DNA from: Ophioderma brevispina
Lineage: Eukaryota; Echinodermata; Ophiuroidea; Amphilepidida; Ophiodermatidae
Direction: 5' to 3'
Length of the DNA: 64,000 nucleotides
Assembly (NCBI GenBank): GCA_023653785.1
Contig: JAMKCH010072455.1
Span: 62,001 to 126,000, forward strand
Position 1 is the stretch's first letter. Every line of letters begins with the position of its first letter. Under the pieces are notes generated by a model. It did no database searches, was not told the origin of the DNA, and worked only from the letters and a program-made list of their open reading frames with translations. Below, one piece after another: positions 20,056 to 30,850 of this stretch. Made by a program: the position numbers and the translations under genes.

Positions 20056-21261
20056 AATATTAATTAGACACAGTCCTGTAGCTAAGTGACAACAAGTGAA
20101 CTTTTTCAGCCACCCTATATACAAAACATAAAAATTTTAAAAAACATTGTGTCCAAATCATTTAATTTCCCATTATCTTTATTTTAAACATTAAACTGCT
20201 GACATTTCTTAAATCCCTTGTCAATTTGGGTATACGAGTTTTAATTCTAGTTTTAATGTGCCGTAGAACCACATTATACACTTTGCCCACCCTGGTAATA
20301 CTGCAAACTTGGTATATTTCATTAAAAAAAAAAAAAATAACTCCACTGTGTTTAACATACAAATTTTGTATTAAAACTAATTTAGAAGTGTATAAGCGTA
20401 ACTGAAAACACTTCCACAATTTTCATGCTCATACTTTCATCTTTTTTTCACATTTGAAAGTACTTTGTTTTTTCTCACACCCTGTCATTGATCCTTTGCT
20501 ATCCTCACACCGACCACCGTGCCACCTTACTATATTTTTATTATAGCCAATATTAGTAACATTCAAAATTCATAAGTGTTTTGGCTTCACTTCATTTGAT
20601 TTAACAAAAAAATTCAGGGTCTTTCATTATGGTGCAAAAAATGAACATTTTCATTCATGTTACACCCTAGATTAATTTTTATACCCCCCGGTATAATTAC
20701 GCTTATTTTATTAGAATTGAAATCCTTGGAATATAAGCTGTTCCATCAAATATATATTTTTTGTGGTCTCAATGTACACATTAAAGTTAAAACTGTTGAA
20801 TGAAAATTGGCGTGGTTTTTTTCAACTTTTTGGTGTGAAACAAAAAAGAGTACCAGTTTCTGACTTGGCTACTTTTCAATTTCAAAATGGTTTGATTTTA
20901 CATGAATTTGGATGTAGTCAAATGTGCTGCCTTTTGAATTACTTTTTGTATTAAGTTTCAGAGAAAGCCTTTTGCGTCTGCTCTGATTTCATTCAATTGG
21001 GTCTTATATCCAGTGCAGGCCATTACTAGAATTTCCTTTGCACTAATATTATTTGGGTACCTATGGTGATTCCAAGAGCAGCCATTTGTCCAATAAGGCA
21101 TGCTGAGTATTTGTTTTCAAATCCTGATGTAATTTATTGGGCTGGTGGGGTGGTGGGTGTGTGTGGTGGGGGGGGGGAGGCTATAGCTAATAGGCATTGT
21201 GATTTGTTTATACCTTAAAAGACACTATTCAGTATTTGAACAAATATTGAAATTTGCACGG
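20056..21261. other. Intergenic sequence without recognised features
   Basis: A poly-A run lies at 20323-20337 and a G-rich run near 21150-21180. No gene was recognised. Confidence 0.4.
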
Positions 21262-21610
21262 GGGGGAGAAAAAAAAATAGCTTCAAGCTGAAGGATATCG
21301 GTAGACCTCATAGTTTACCTTTTGCCAACTGAAGATGAAACAGAAAGGAAAGAAACGCTGTGTTTCCAAGACAAAAAACGATTCCCCATTCAATTACGTG
21401 TTGTATTACGTGTCCGAACGACAGTAATGACTAAAATATCAGATTCTGTCCTTATTAATGTTGCTGCCTTCTGGTCTTATCATTTGCAGGGTATAGTAGG
21501 ATACCTGTACTTTTACAATACATGCAAACTCTGATTTTTTGTGATTTTTTTTTCGATTTTCTGATTTAGCAACACTGATAGTGTCTTTAATCTGTCAGCG
21601 AAGAGGGCAT
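21262..21610 (+). repeat. Dispersed repeat, copy 2 (first copy in the HSPBAP1 locus at 8905)
   Basis: It matches 8905-9230 through AAACAGAAAGGAAAGAAA, ACGACAGTAATGACT, TTTGCAGGGTATAGTAGGAT and AACACTGATAGTG, with many small indels. Its position outside the gene shows that the sequence is a mobile repeat and not an HSPBAP1 exon. Confidence 0.65.
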
Positions 21611-22224
21611 TACTAAATTGTTGTTTGGCTGGACTTTGACTATTTCCATAAATTCGAATTAGTTTCTTATTAGTATTTTTCGTATGGTTGTCCATTTGTA
21701 CCATTGTGTTAGTTTTTCATTCAGATAATGTTCCACTTTAAACTTTCAAATTTCAGGGTTTTAATGTGTTTATAGTTCCCCTATATTTTTGTGTCCAAAT
21801 TTGTCATTCTCTTTTTGTAAAGGGGTAGATATTCTAATACTGTCACTTCTAGATTATACTCTGTTTTCAGCTCAGTAAACGCAGTAACGATGTGGGCCGT
21901 AGACATTGTACTGACTGTCAGCGTGCACAGAGTCAAAGTGACTCGCTTTGATGTCACCTCATAATTTTATGGAGTATTAAGGTTTTTATGTAATTGAAAT
22001 GAATGGTGGGGCCACATTATGTGCTTTGCTTCAATCAATCATTGTAGCCTTTGAATTGGTTTTATGTAGATGATTTTCAAAATATGGGCATAAACTCTGC
22101 TTGGGGAAAATGCAAATTTCTAGAGATTAACTCTTTGTGGTTTGTCAGAGAAGAAAGATCATCGACATGAGCATCAATATGTTGCCATGCCCCGTATGAT
22201 ATGTGGTCTGTATAGTAGTAAAAC

Positions 22225-22369
22225 GGTAGACGTTTCATATAAGAAGTCCCATGGAGATGCAAATGAGGTATTTGCCATTTCATTCCGTCAAGCGTTACTG
22301 CACAACATCATACGGAATCAATTGTAATACCTCATTTGACATCAATGGAACTTTATATGAACGTCTACC
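22225..22369. mobile_element. Palindromic 150-bp MITE, copy A
   Basis: The ends GGTAGACGTTTCATAT and, inverted, CGTCTACC are followed inwards by GATGCAAATGAGGTAT and an ATTCCGTCA stem. It is homologous to 37415-37565 and 47970-48120 but more diverged, and its flanks (AGTAAAAC and GTAAAAAA) are only partly alike. Confidence 0.85.
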
Positions 22370-22377
22370 GTAAAAAA

Positions 22378-22445
22378 CAAAGTTTTAAATTTGGTTTGGT
22401 CCCTGTTTCACGGGGGTGGCCGGATTCACTGGCATTCATGCTGGT
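22378..22445. repeat. SINE-like dispersed repeat, copy 2 (fragment)
   Basis: It matches the first part of 12236-12440 (TCCCTGTTTCACGGGG then TGGCCGGATTCACTGGC) and starts directly beside MITE copy A. Confidence 0.5.
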
Positions 22446-23559
22446 GTGAAATTCATAGCCTTTATGAATTACTAAAGTGTATCAAAACTGTACAAACTAG
22501 TTTGTACACTTCCAGATGATGCTGTGCTCTACCTCTAAGAAGTTATCATGGGTATTTCACTAGAACACAACCAACAAATCAGTACAAGTCATTTCATAGG
22601 TAGTTTACTGCAACCCAACAAAAATAGAAAACAAGGGTCCTACAATGATACAAAAGATTGACAAAAAAGTAAGATTGTGGTTCTTTTGGTGAGAAGGGTC
22701 TTGTAGTAGTTTTCCCCTAAAATTCAGCGATTGATGCAAAATTTTCTCAGATGCCATTTTTGGCATTATGTGATATGCAGATAGATTCCTCAGGGACATG
22801 GGCTGGATGACTTGCACGATGACCTTGAATTATGTGTAGTCTGGTGGTGATGGGGCAAACAAATTCATAAATCAAGCTAGTCTCTACAGAATAATTACGA
22901 GTACATTGACGAAATGAATGCTAAAGGTTGCACAGCTGAAAAAAACATATTGAGGTCATATGCTTATACTTTTTGGACAGGTTATGAGATTAATGAGCTT
23001 TTCATTTGCATATTTCAAAACATTCATTAATCCCCACACTATAGAATTAAAACACATTTATCAGCCAATGAATTTAGCTCTGTTGACATCATACTTTATT
23101 TTTTAAAGACACAAATCCACACTGAAAAATGGTGTCAAAAAAAGAAAATGAAAAAAAAGGACGCTGTGTACCTTTGGGATTATAGCCCTGTATATAGACA
23201 AGTGCAAAAAGTAGACAGAGCGAAAATTGTTTAAAAAGTTGAGTCATTCACATCTTTATTTTGTCCCAAATTATATATATCTGTAATAACACCGGGAGGG
23301 GTGGGGGCGACCCCCATACATTTGATAATGAATGCACAACAATTGGTAAGTTTGGCAGATATGGTCTCCTCTTTCTGTGGTACCAAATTATTACCCAATT
23401 GTTTTGCTTTGTACCTTCATGCAGGAAGTTTCAGTCAGGAGGAAGTTTCAGTGCTCCCAAATTGCTGAAAATTGGCTCGATTTCAATTTCCAGCCAAAAA
23501 ATTGGTAAAAGTGAAGGATATTATGCCAGGTTTTTTGCTTTAGGCCTATATAAAATGTA
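22446..23559. other. Intergenic sequence without recognised features
   Basis: AT-rich; no recognisable gene or repeat boundary. Confidence 0.35.
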
Positions 23560-24290
23560 TTTTTAGGGGGTTTTTGTAGGGTTCTGTGCCGTCCCTCCCC
23601 CCGGTCTTTCCGCCTGGGGGGTTCTTGCCCCCCCTCCCCCGTTTCACTCACACTTTAGGGATCCCCCCTCCATTATACGCCCGCCGTTATTCCATCGTCC
23701 CGGGGGTCGTGTTTTTAGACTGGGGGGGAAGGGGGCCTTGGGGGGCCACTCCCCCTGCGCTCCCTAGTCCCCCCCCCCTTGGCTAATTCCACTTACGCTC
23801 CCACTTTGCCCCCTGGTTTGTAGGTTGCGGGCCGCCAAAGGAATAGAAAGAGTAGAGCGAGGGGACGGGTAGAAACACCCCCCCCCCCCTTCGGATAGCG
23901 AGGGTTAATTATATTTATAATTTATACTTTTAATTGGTTAAAGATGACTTATCACATTCATATTCAGATGAAAACTGACATTGGAATCAGCTCGACATGG
24001 TATCGGCTAATCAGATACACCACAGCGGTACAAACCACATTTCAACATAACCGGAAGTTAAAATATTACTACAAATTTTGTGGGGTTTTCGATGGTAGAC
24101 AAATTCCACGTGTGGGACAAAGCTCTTGAGAGCGCAAGATTCAGAGAGGTTATATACATTGTGAAAGGTACCATTGACCTTTCATAACCCCGTTTTCAAG
24201 AGAGTTGCTCGTGAATCCTGTATATTATTTTACCAAGATTGTTAACATTACGGGTCACAAAATCACCCCAAAATTGTACGCGTATTTCTC
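23560..24290. repeat. Inverted-pair repeat, left arm (insertion-rich)
   Basis: It corresponds in reverse complement to about 30240-30850. Shared phrases include GATGACTTATCACATTCATA, GACATTGGAATCAG, GACATGGTATCGGCTA, TAACATTACGGGTCACAAAA and CCCTTCGGA with CGAGGGTTAATTA. The 23580-23890 part is swollen with extra runs of C and G compared with the right arm. Confidence 0.75.
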
Positions 24291-24299
24291 CAGTCGTGT

Positions 24300-25130
24300 T
24301 TTCGCTCCACACACCGTGAATGACGGCTTTGATGGGGTTTTCGGTATTTTCGGACCACCAGAAATCTCCCGTGATTGGTTTGTGCAAGTTTTCCACCAAC
24401 CCCCCTCGTCGAGGGGTTATCACCACTCCGAGGGTGTCCGCCACTTACCACCAACCGAAGTTTATTGTGGGCCGTTTTCCCCCCCTAGTCCCCCCCTCGC
24501 CCGCTCGAGCCCCACTACCCGCGCTTAGCTCAGCCACACGGTTCTCCCGGCTCTGGCCCTCATGCTCCACTCGCGTGCCTCGCTTTTGGTCCCCCCGCGC
24601 TGAGATGGGTAATTCCGCCTCTGTCGGTAGCTTGGTGGTGGTTTGATTTTGCTGCGTTGGTTGTCTTCTTTTCTTCTGTCCCATGTGATCTTCCGGGGGG
24701 GGGGGGGGCCGTACCATTGCGCGTGCCCCTTTCTCATTTTCCGAGTCTGTGCCCTGACCTCGCAGTGCGAGAGCGGACCCGTGGTCGCCCTGATTTCTAT
24801 ACGTTTAGGAAACTCTTGCGGGAACGACCGTTATGGACTTCCCAGGGGTCCGCACCTGGTTACGTTATCCGCGCTCATTTGTCGCTTTTGGGCCTCCTGG
24901 CCTACAGACATCCTCGGTCCCCCCCCTTCTTGCAAAATCTAGGTAGGCATTGGTGTCCTAATATATTTATATCCATCCAATAGATGTTTCCTGTTCGGCA
25001 CGCCTATGGTACCGATCTAACCCCGAGTCGACCTACCACCTCATGCCCTGCTTTGGCGCCTCTTAGTTCTGTCTGTGTTATGTTTACATATTGTTTCCTT
25101 TTACCCCGCATTCCCGCCCGATCCAGCAGC
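24300..25130. other. Abnormally GC-rich segment with C/G runs
   Basis: This stretch is far richer in C and G than the rest of the window, with runs such as the 14 Gs near 24697-24710 and repeated CCCCCC blocks. It gives long open frames on both strands that resemble nothing recognised. It lies between the insertion-rich repeat arm and LINE copy A. Confidence 0.5.
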
Positions 25131-26640
25131 AGTCTAGGATGCCTAGTGCCGCGTAAAACTGCAGCAACAACAATTAGTTGTGTCTTTTCGCCAATTTTGG
25201 AGGGTTACGCACACTAAAATCGAATGGTGTTGCCCCCCTAAGTTTGCTGAACTGAGCCTTTTGTTTTCAGTGTATTTATTTATTGTGTTGAGTCTTTAAA
25301 TCTTCTACCATGTGGTGGATTTCAACTTAAAATTCTTTAAAAGTGGGTTATATATCTGAGGGCCCTAGGACCCCCCGCCCTTATGCACTAACGGACTAGT
25401 GCAAACCCCTATGCAGTTAAGTGTAAATTGTAGCGAAAAGAGTTGTGCATTTCTAATATCACCGGAAGGTGTCCAATAGGGTTGTTTACAATTGCCAAAA
25501 GCCCGGTTCGCCATACATAGTCTGTGACTTCGTGAGACTCGTAGCACTAAGAAGAGACGACCTTTCAATGATGAACGAAGGATGGATTATAATCCGAGGG
25601 ATAAGTTCCTCGAGGTCCTTGGGAGACATGCCAGTTGCGTATCTTATATGGTAATGAGAAAGAAAGAGATTTTAAAGGACGGAAGGCGGGTCTTGTCCGT
25701 TAGTCCGGTATAGTTGTCAGAAGCAGAGCGCATCGTGTGTCCTCTCGGTCTTGTCCAAATGCCCCACGTCTTGCTGCCGCCTTCTGTTACAGGCTGTCAA
25801 GAATGTTAATAGCCTGAAAGGGAGAATTAATGCAACAGAGAATTATTACGGTCGATCTAGTGGACACAAAAGATTTGAACCAATTAGCGTCTGTGATCGG
25901 TTGATCTAAATACCTATGGACCCAGCCCGACAATCTTGTAGATTCCAAAAGACGCAAAAGGGGGGGGGGTGGCAATGTTCTAATGTGCTCTTTCATTGAA
26001 GTTCTATAAAAACACGCAAGTAATTGGCAGAGTGATTTCCTGCCCTTTACCGATAACAATAGTGGGGCCGGAAGGCGTTGCGATGCGTAGCGGTGAAAGT
26101 ACCACATGATCTCCTGTTTCTACCGAATCATTCACGCATAGCCTATTGGTTTGATGATGGTTCCAATATCGTACTCAGAGATAAACCTTCCAATTTGTTG
26201 ATAGGCTTAGATGCTTGATGACATGATTGACTAAAATTGACATTCGTGAGTCCTCTGCCTTATTCTGTGGCATAGAGTTCGCTTTGTGCAACAGATCACG
26301 TACACTGGAAGGCCCAGTATATAGGATTTGTGAAATCATGAGAGGCCGCTCTTTTTGGGAACAGATCCCTTTGGTGGGTGGGTATCTCGCCAGTGTTACG
26401 GATTTGAATATCTAACGCCTATCATTCACACACAACATCATGGGAACGCTTGAAAAGTATGATTTGAATATGTAAGATTGTGGCCCCGATCGTACGGATT
26501 TTGTCGATCTCCGTCCACCGACATGCAATGGGTGCTGCGGCAAAGGCGCATGAAATCAAGAAAAAATCAAAACTGCTTAATTGCATTCCGTGGCGCGAAA
26601 CGCAGCCCATTGGTGTCATAATATTTTATATACATCATAT
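25130..26640 (-). mobile_element. CR1/L2-like LINE fragment, copy A
   Basis: It reads on the minus strand, with the 3' end at the low coordinate. It parallels 26770-28280 throughout. The C-terminal region of the polymerase ORF shows NRAFGN and DIRNAQLFSL near 25410-25500, a segment that usually ends CR1/L2 proteins. Upstream parts such as LPVPLLL... are frame-broken. Compared with copy B it carries many scattered short insertions, so no single frame is long. Confidence 0.72.
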
Positions 26641-26769
26641 AGCAGTTTACTGTAGGAACCTATGGTAAAGTATACAAGTAAACCTGAAAAATATAAAATG
26701 GCATGAGACATTTATGTCTGTGCTTAATGTGGTAAATATTGTTCATTTTCACCAATTAAAGCAATCAGA

Positions 26770-28280
26770 AGAAGTCTAGGTGAATCAGTGCCGTAAAAAT
26801 GCAGAAACAAATTAGTGTCTTTTTCGCACATTTTGACGCAAAATTAAAATCAATGTTTTGCCCCTAATTTTCTGACTGAGCATTTTGTTTTCAGTGTCTA
26901 TTTATTTATTGTTGACGTCTTTAAATCCTTCTAACATGTGGTGGATTTCAACTTAAAATTCCTTTAGGAAAGTGGTTATATAATGAATGGGTCCCTAGGA
27001 CCCCCCCCCCCTTATGCACTAACGGAAGTGCAAACCTCTTATGCAGTTAAGTGTTAAATGTAGAAAGAGTTGATGCATTTCTAATATCCACCGGAAGGCT
27101 GTTCCAAATAAGGTTGTTACAATGGCAAAAGCCCGGTTCCCATACATAGTCTTACTTCGTGGACCAGCACTAAGAAGACCTTTCAATGATGAACGAAGAG
27201 ATGGATTATAATCCGAGATAAGTTCCTCGAGGTACTTGGGAGACATGCCATTTCGTATCTTATAGGTAATGAGAAAGATTTTAAAACGGATGCGGTCTTT
27301 AAGTTTCAGTCAGTGTATATTGTTCAGAACAGGCGAAATGTGATCATATCGGTTTGTCAAAATGACAAGTCTCGCTGCAGAATTCTGTACAGGCTGTCAA
27401 GATGTAATATGCCTGAAAGGAATACATGCAACAGAGAATTATTACGGTCTAATCTAGTGGACACAAAAGCATGAACCAATTAGCGTCTGTGATCGGTTGA
27501 TCTAAATACCTACGGACCCGCCCAATCTTGTAGATTCCAAAAGACGCAAAGCGTGCAATGTTCCTAATGTGATCTTTCATTTGAAGTTCCTATATAACAC
27601 CAAGATCATTGGCAGAGTCGATTCTGCCATTACCGATAACAATAGCTGGGAGCCTGGAAGGCGTGCGATGCGTAGCGTGAAAGTACACAATCTCCGTCTC
27701 CGAATCATTCCGCATTAGCCTATTGGTGATGGTCCAATATCGTACATCAGAGATACAACCTTCCAATTTGTTGATAGCTTCAGATGTCTTGAATGACTGA
27801 TACAAAATACATTCGTGAGTCATCTGCCTTAATCATGTGCATAATTCCGCTTTGTGCACCAATCACGTCACTGGAAGGACCAGTATATAGGATGAAATCA
27901 AGAGGTCCCTTGACAGATCCCTGTGGGGTACCGCAGTGAAGGATATGAATATCTAAAAGCCTATCATTCACAACAACATCATGGGAACGATTAGTAAAAT
28001 ATGATTTGAACTATCGTAACATTGTGCCCCGATGCCGTACGGATTTTGTAGACTCTCGTAAAAAAATGGAATGGGTGATGATGGCAAATGCAGCTGAATA
28101 ATCAAGCAAAATCAAAACTGCTTCATTGCCTTCTCTGGCGCAAAAAGCAGACCATTCACTAACCAAACTGGTGATATGCTGATTGCATATCAGAATAAAG
28201 GCCATTTGTGAATACTTGAAAGATGTTACAATGTTGAGTACAAATACGTGTGAAATACAGAGTGAATACAAAAAATGTGC
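26770..28280 (-). mobile_element. CR1/L2-like LINE fragment, copy B, with reverse transcriptase
   Basis: Minus-strand pieces run in order from high to low coordinate. First is VLILLDYSAAFAIITHSIFL (about 28065-28130), the palm motif with the first catalytic Asp. Next is GTPQGSVKGPLDFILYT followed by ADDSRMYF (about 27800-27935), where YADD is usual. Then come EGCISDVRYWTI and NDSETEIVYF, the thumb region (about 27690-27760). Last is PKYLEELISDYNPS with NRAFAI near 27120-27245. The frame breaks several times and the element is 5'-truncated near 28280. The clade name is from motif resemblance. Confidence 0.8.
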
Positions 28281-28922
28281 ATGAAAAACACAAATTTTGA
28301 TCCGACTTGTTTACTCAACTGTGACGATGTTGATGCTTTCATGACCTGCATATTTACCGCTTTCTGTGCTGAAAAAAAGAAAGAACTTTGTTAAGAAATG
28401 GGGTAGATATTAAATATTTTCGCGGCTGATCCACTTTTCTCCCATTCCGATGGAATTTACACAGTAAAGCACATTTTGTGTAAATGAATAGATACCTCAC
28501 TCGTATGTCAATGATATTCTTCCTAAAAGTGGTTTGTTGTGGCACTGGCATGTTAAAAGTAATAACAAAACATTCTTTCTTTTCAAAACAATAATAATAT
28601 AAAGCCTATAATATATATATTTCCTACAATTGTATACATAAAATAGTTCACAAAATGAAATGGATCAGAAAAAAAACTTTTCATGGATCAATAGCATATT
28701 TAAGCAGATTTAAAACCGATTTGGGATGAGAGTTCTTTGCATGTTTGTATTGCACAGAACCAACTTAATCAGATGAAACTTTCATTGATCAATGACATGT
28801 TTTGAACCAAATTTGATACCGATAAAGTATTTCGGATAAGATTTGTTGCATATAAACACTACTGCACAAAATAACACCGTTCTAAAGACACTTTGATAAA
28901 TTGTTCTTACCCAGTCCATTAA
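28281..28922. other. Intergenic AT-rich sequence
   Basis: No feature was recognised before the Harbinger-like element. Confidence 0.4.
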
Positions 28923-29625
28923 GGCCCGTATTCTCAAACGATGTTTAACGCTAATCACTGGTTTATTCGTAATTTAAACGCCCGCTAAAATAAACCCTTT
29001 AAACGCTGTTTAAATTTTAGCCGAACATCGTTAAACATGCCTAAAACGTTGCTAAACTTAGACTTGGTCCGGGGGTAGTTTAAGGCGTGTTTAACTGCAC
29101 GTTTTCATCAAATGCCTGATATTTTCAGCTCTATGTGATACTTGTGGTTAGACCAGTTACCTCCTTTATTTCTCTTATCTTTCTTTTCCGAATCCTCAGT
29201 TGATTTCTTCTCATTCATTTTTCCTTTGCTTCTATTTTCATGCTCGTGTTTATCTGTTATAGTATTGAATGATAGCAAGTGCGGCACAACGACATAAAAC
29301 AGTTTTAAATAGGCCGGGGTTTTGTCTCCATCATTCAATAAATTCTAAAGCTCATTGCGTAACGCGACATTCTTGAAATTTACCCGTGGGCTTCCTGCAT
29401 TGCATTTACAACTACGGAAGGCATTGTCTGACATATAAATATTGTTCACGCACACGTAATGATAAGTCACAGTTCGGTGGATGATATTTACGGCGTTTAA
29501 ATACAGTGGTTAGCTAAACGACTTGTTAAAATATTTAACCTGCGGTTTTCTAAACAGTGCGTTTAGCTAACCACAGTTTAGGCCTAACCACCGTTTATTT
29601 TAAACATCGTTTGAGAATACGGCCC
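28923..29625 (-). mobile_element. PIF/Harbinger-like non-autonomous element
   Basis: The TIRs are GGCCCGTATTCTCAAACGAT at the left and, inverted, ATCGTTTGAGAATACGGCCC at the right. Both ends are followed by TAA (28920-28922 and 29626-29628), the TWA duplication typical of Harbinger. A minus-strand open frame at 29108-29338 is charged and reads KRNKGGNWS near its end. This resembles the start of the Myb/SANT-like protein of Harbinger elements, so it may be a remnant. Confidence 0.85.
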
Positions 29626-29960
29626 TAAGCCATTTAGTTCAGTTTCAAAACTTTATGACCATTATGTATAAATGGATTTAATGAGCTTGGCAAAGAAATT
29701 ATTATCACAATAATATATTTTCTCAGTTCAGTTCTTCATTTAAGTCTTCCTGCAATATCGATTTATATACATTTGAATTTGAAGAATTGTCTTCAAAGTT
29801 ATTTCAGCTTGTGACAATTGTCTTGAGCTACTTGAAGCTAAAATTAAGAGAATAAAATTATTGAATAGGGAGACTTGTTTTCACTTCCTGGACAAGGTAA
29901 TATCTGGCTTATTTGAATGTTTACAATGTTTAAAATTAATATCCTGATACATTTAATTAA

Positions 29961-30002
<42 letters not shown>

Positions 30003-30055
30003 ATTTATATAGCGCCTTTTACACAAGTAGGCAAAGCGCTGTTGCCAATGAGTGA
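29961..30055 (-). repeat. (ATA)n microsatellite joined to a SINE/LINE tail fragment
   Basis: About 13 ATA repeats at 29961-29999 adjoin ATTTATATAGCGCCTTTTAC and CAAAGCGCT (30003-30040). The same TTTATATAGCGC...AAAGCGCT tail occurs at 48398-48440 in a tRNA-derived SINE. The microsatellite is therefore the 3' tail of a minus-strand retroposon fragment. Confidence 0.7.
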
Positions 30056-30239
30056 GTGGTATATTCTTCATGCATATACTTCATGCCCTGATTGTAATCA
30101 AATTTATACTGCAATTTACTCCTGTGAAGCAAAGATCAGAAAGATTTGTCACCATATTCAGACAAAATAATGGAACTGAAAACCCAGCTTAACTGTGCCC
30201 CCTGCGATTTCGCGGTTAAGAATTATTTGCCCGCTGTGC

Positions 30240-30850
30240 TCCCCTGCGTGTCATTTTGGGTGATTTTGTGACCCGTAATGTTAAAAATCTTGTGAAAATA
30301 ATATGAAAATGTTCCGATCACTTCCGACTCTTGAGAAACGGTGTTATGAAAGTTTAGTGTACCTTGTAACAATGTATAACTTCTGAACTGGTGCCCAAGC
30401 GCGCCCAACACGTGTAATTGTGCATCGAAAACCCACAAAATTGTAATATTTTAACTTCCGGTAATATTGAATTTGTTTACCGTAGTGGCTGTTTGATAGC
30501 CGATACCATGTCGAACTGATTCCAATGTCAGTTCCATTTGAAATATGAATGTGATAAGTCATACTTTATACCTAATTAATTGAATAAATTATAAATTAAT
30601 TAACCCTCGTGTTCCGAAGGGAGGGGGTTGTTACCGCTCTCTTCTATTCTTTTCGTCCAACCAAAACCCGGTGTCAAATGAGTTAATGTATTGACATGTT
30701 ATGCTCCGTTTCATGCCCCCCATTAAAAACACTACAGGGGTATAGGAAAGGTAAAGGGTGATCCCAAAGTGATGGATAGGGTGTGGCAATCACCCCCTCC
30801 CATAGGCGCAAATCCGGGGGGATGGGGGATATCCCCCAATATTTTGAGGA
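30240..30850. repeat. Inverted-pair repeat, right arm
   Basis: Reverse complement of 23560-24290, with fewer C/G runs. It includes TTTTGTGACCCGTAATGTTA, TAACTTCCGGTAATATTGAA, TAGCCGATACCATGTCGAAC and TGTGATAAGTCATACTTTAT. Confidence 0.75.

Noticed and set aside
24205..24983. Long overlapping open frames in the GC-rich stretch
   Set aside because: The low stop frequency is explained by GC richness; frames exist on both strands and resemble no protein.
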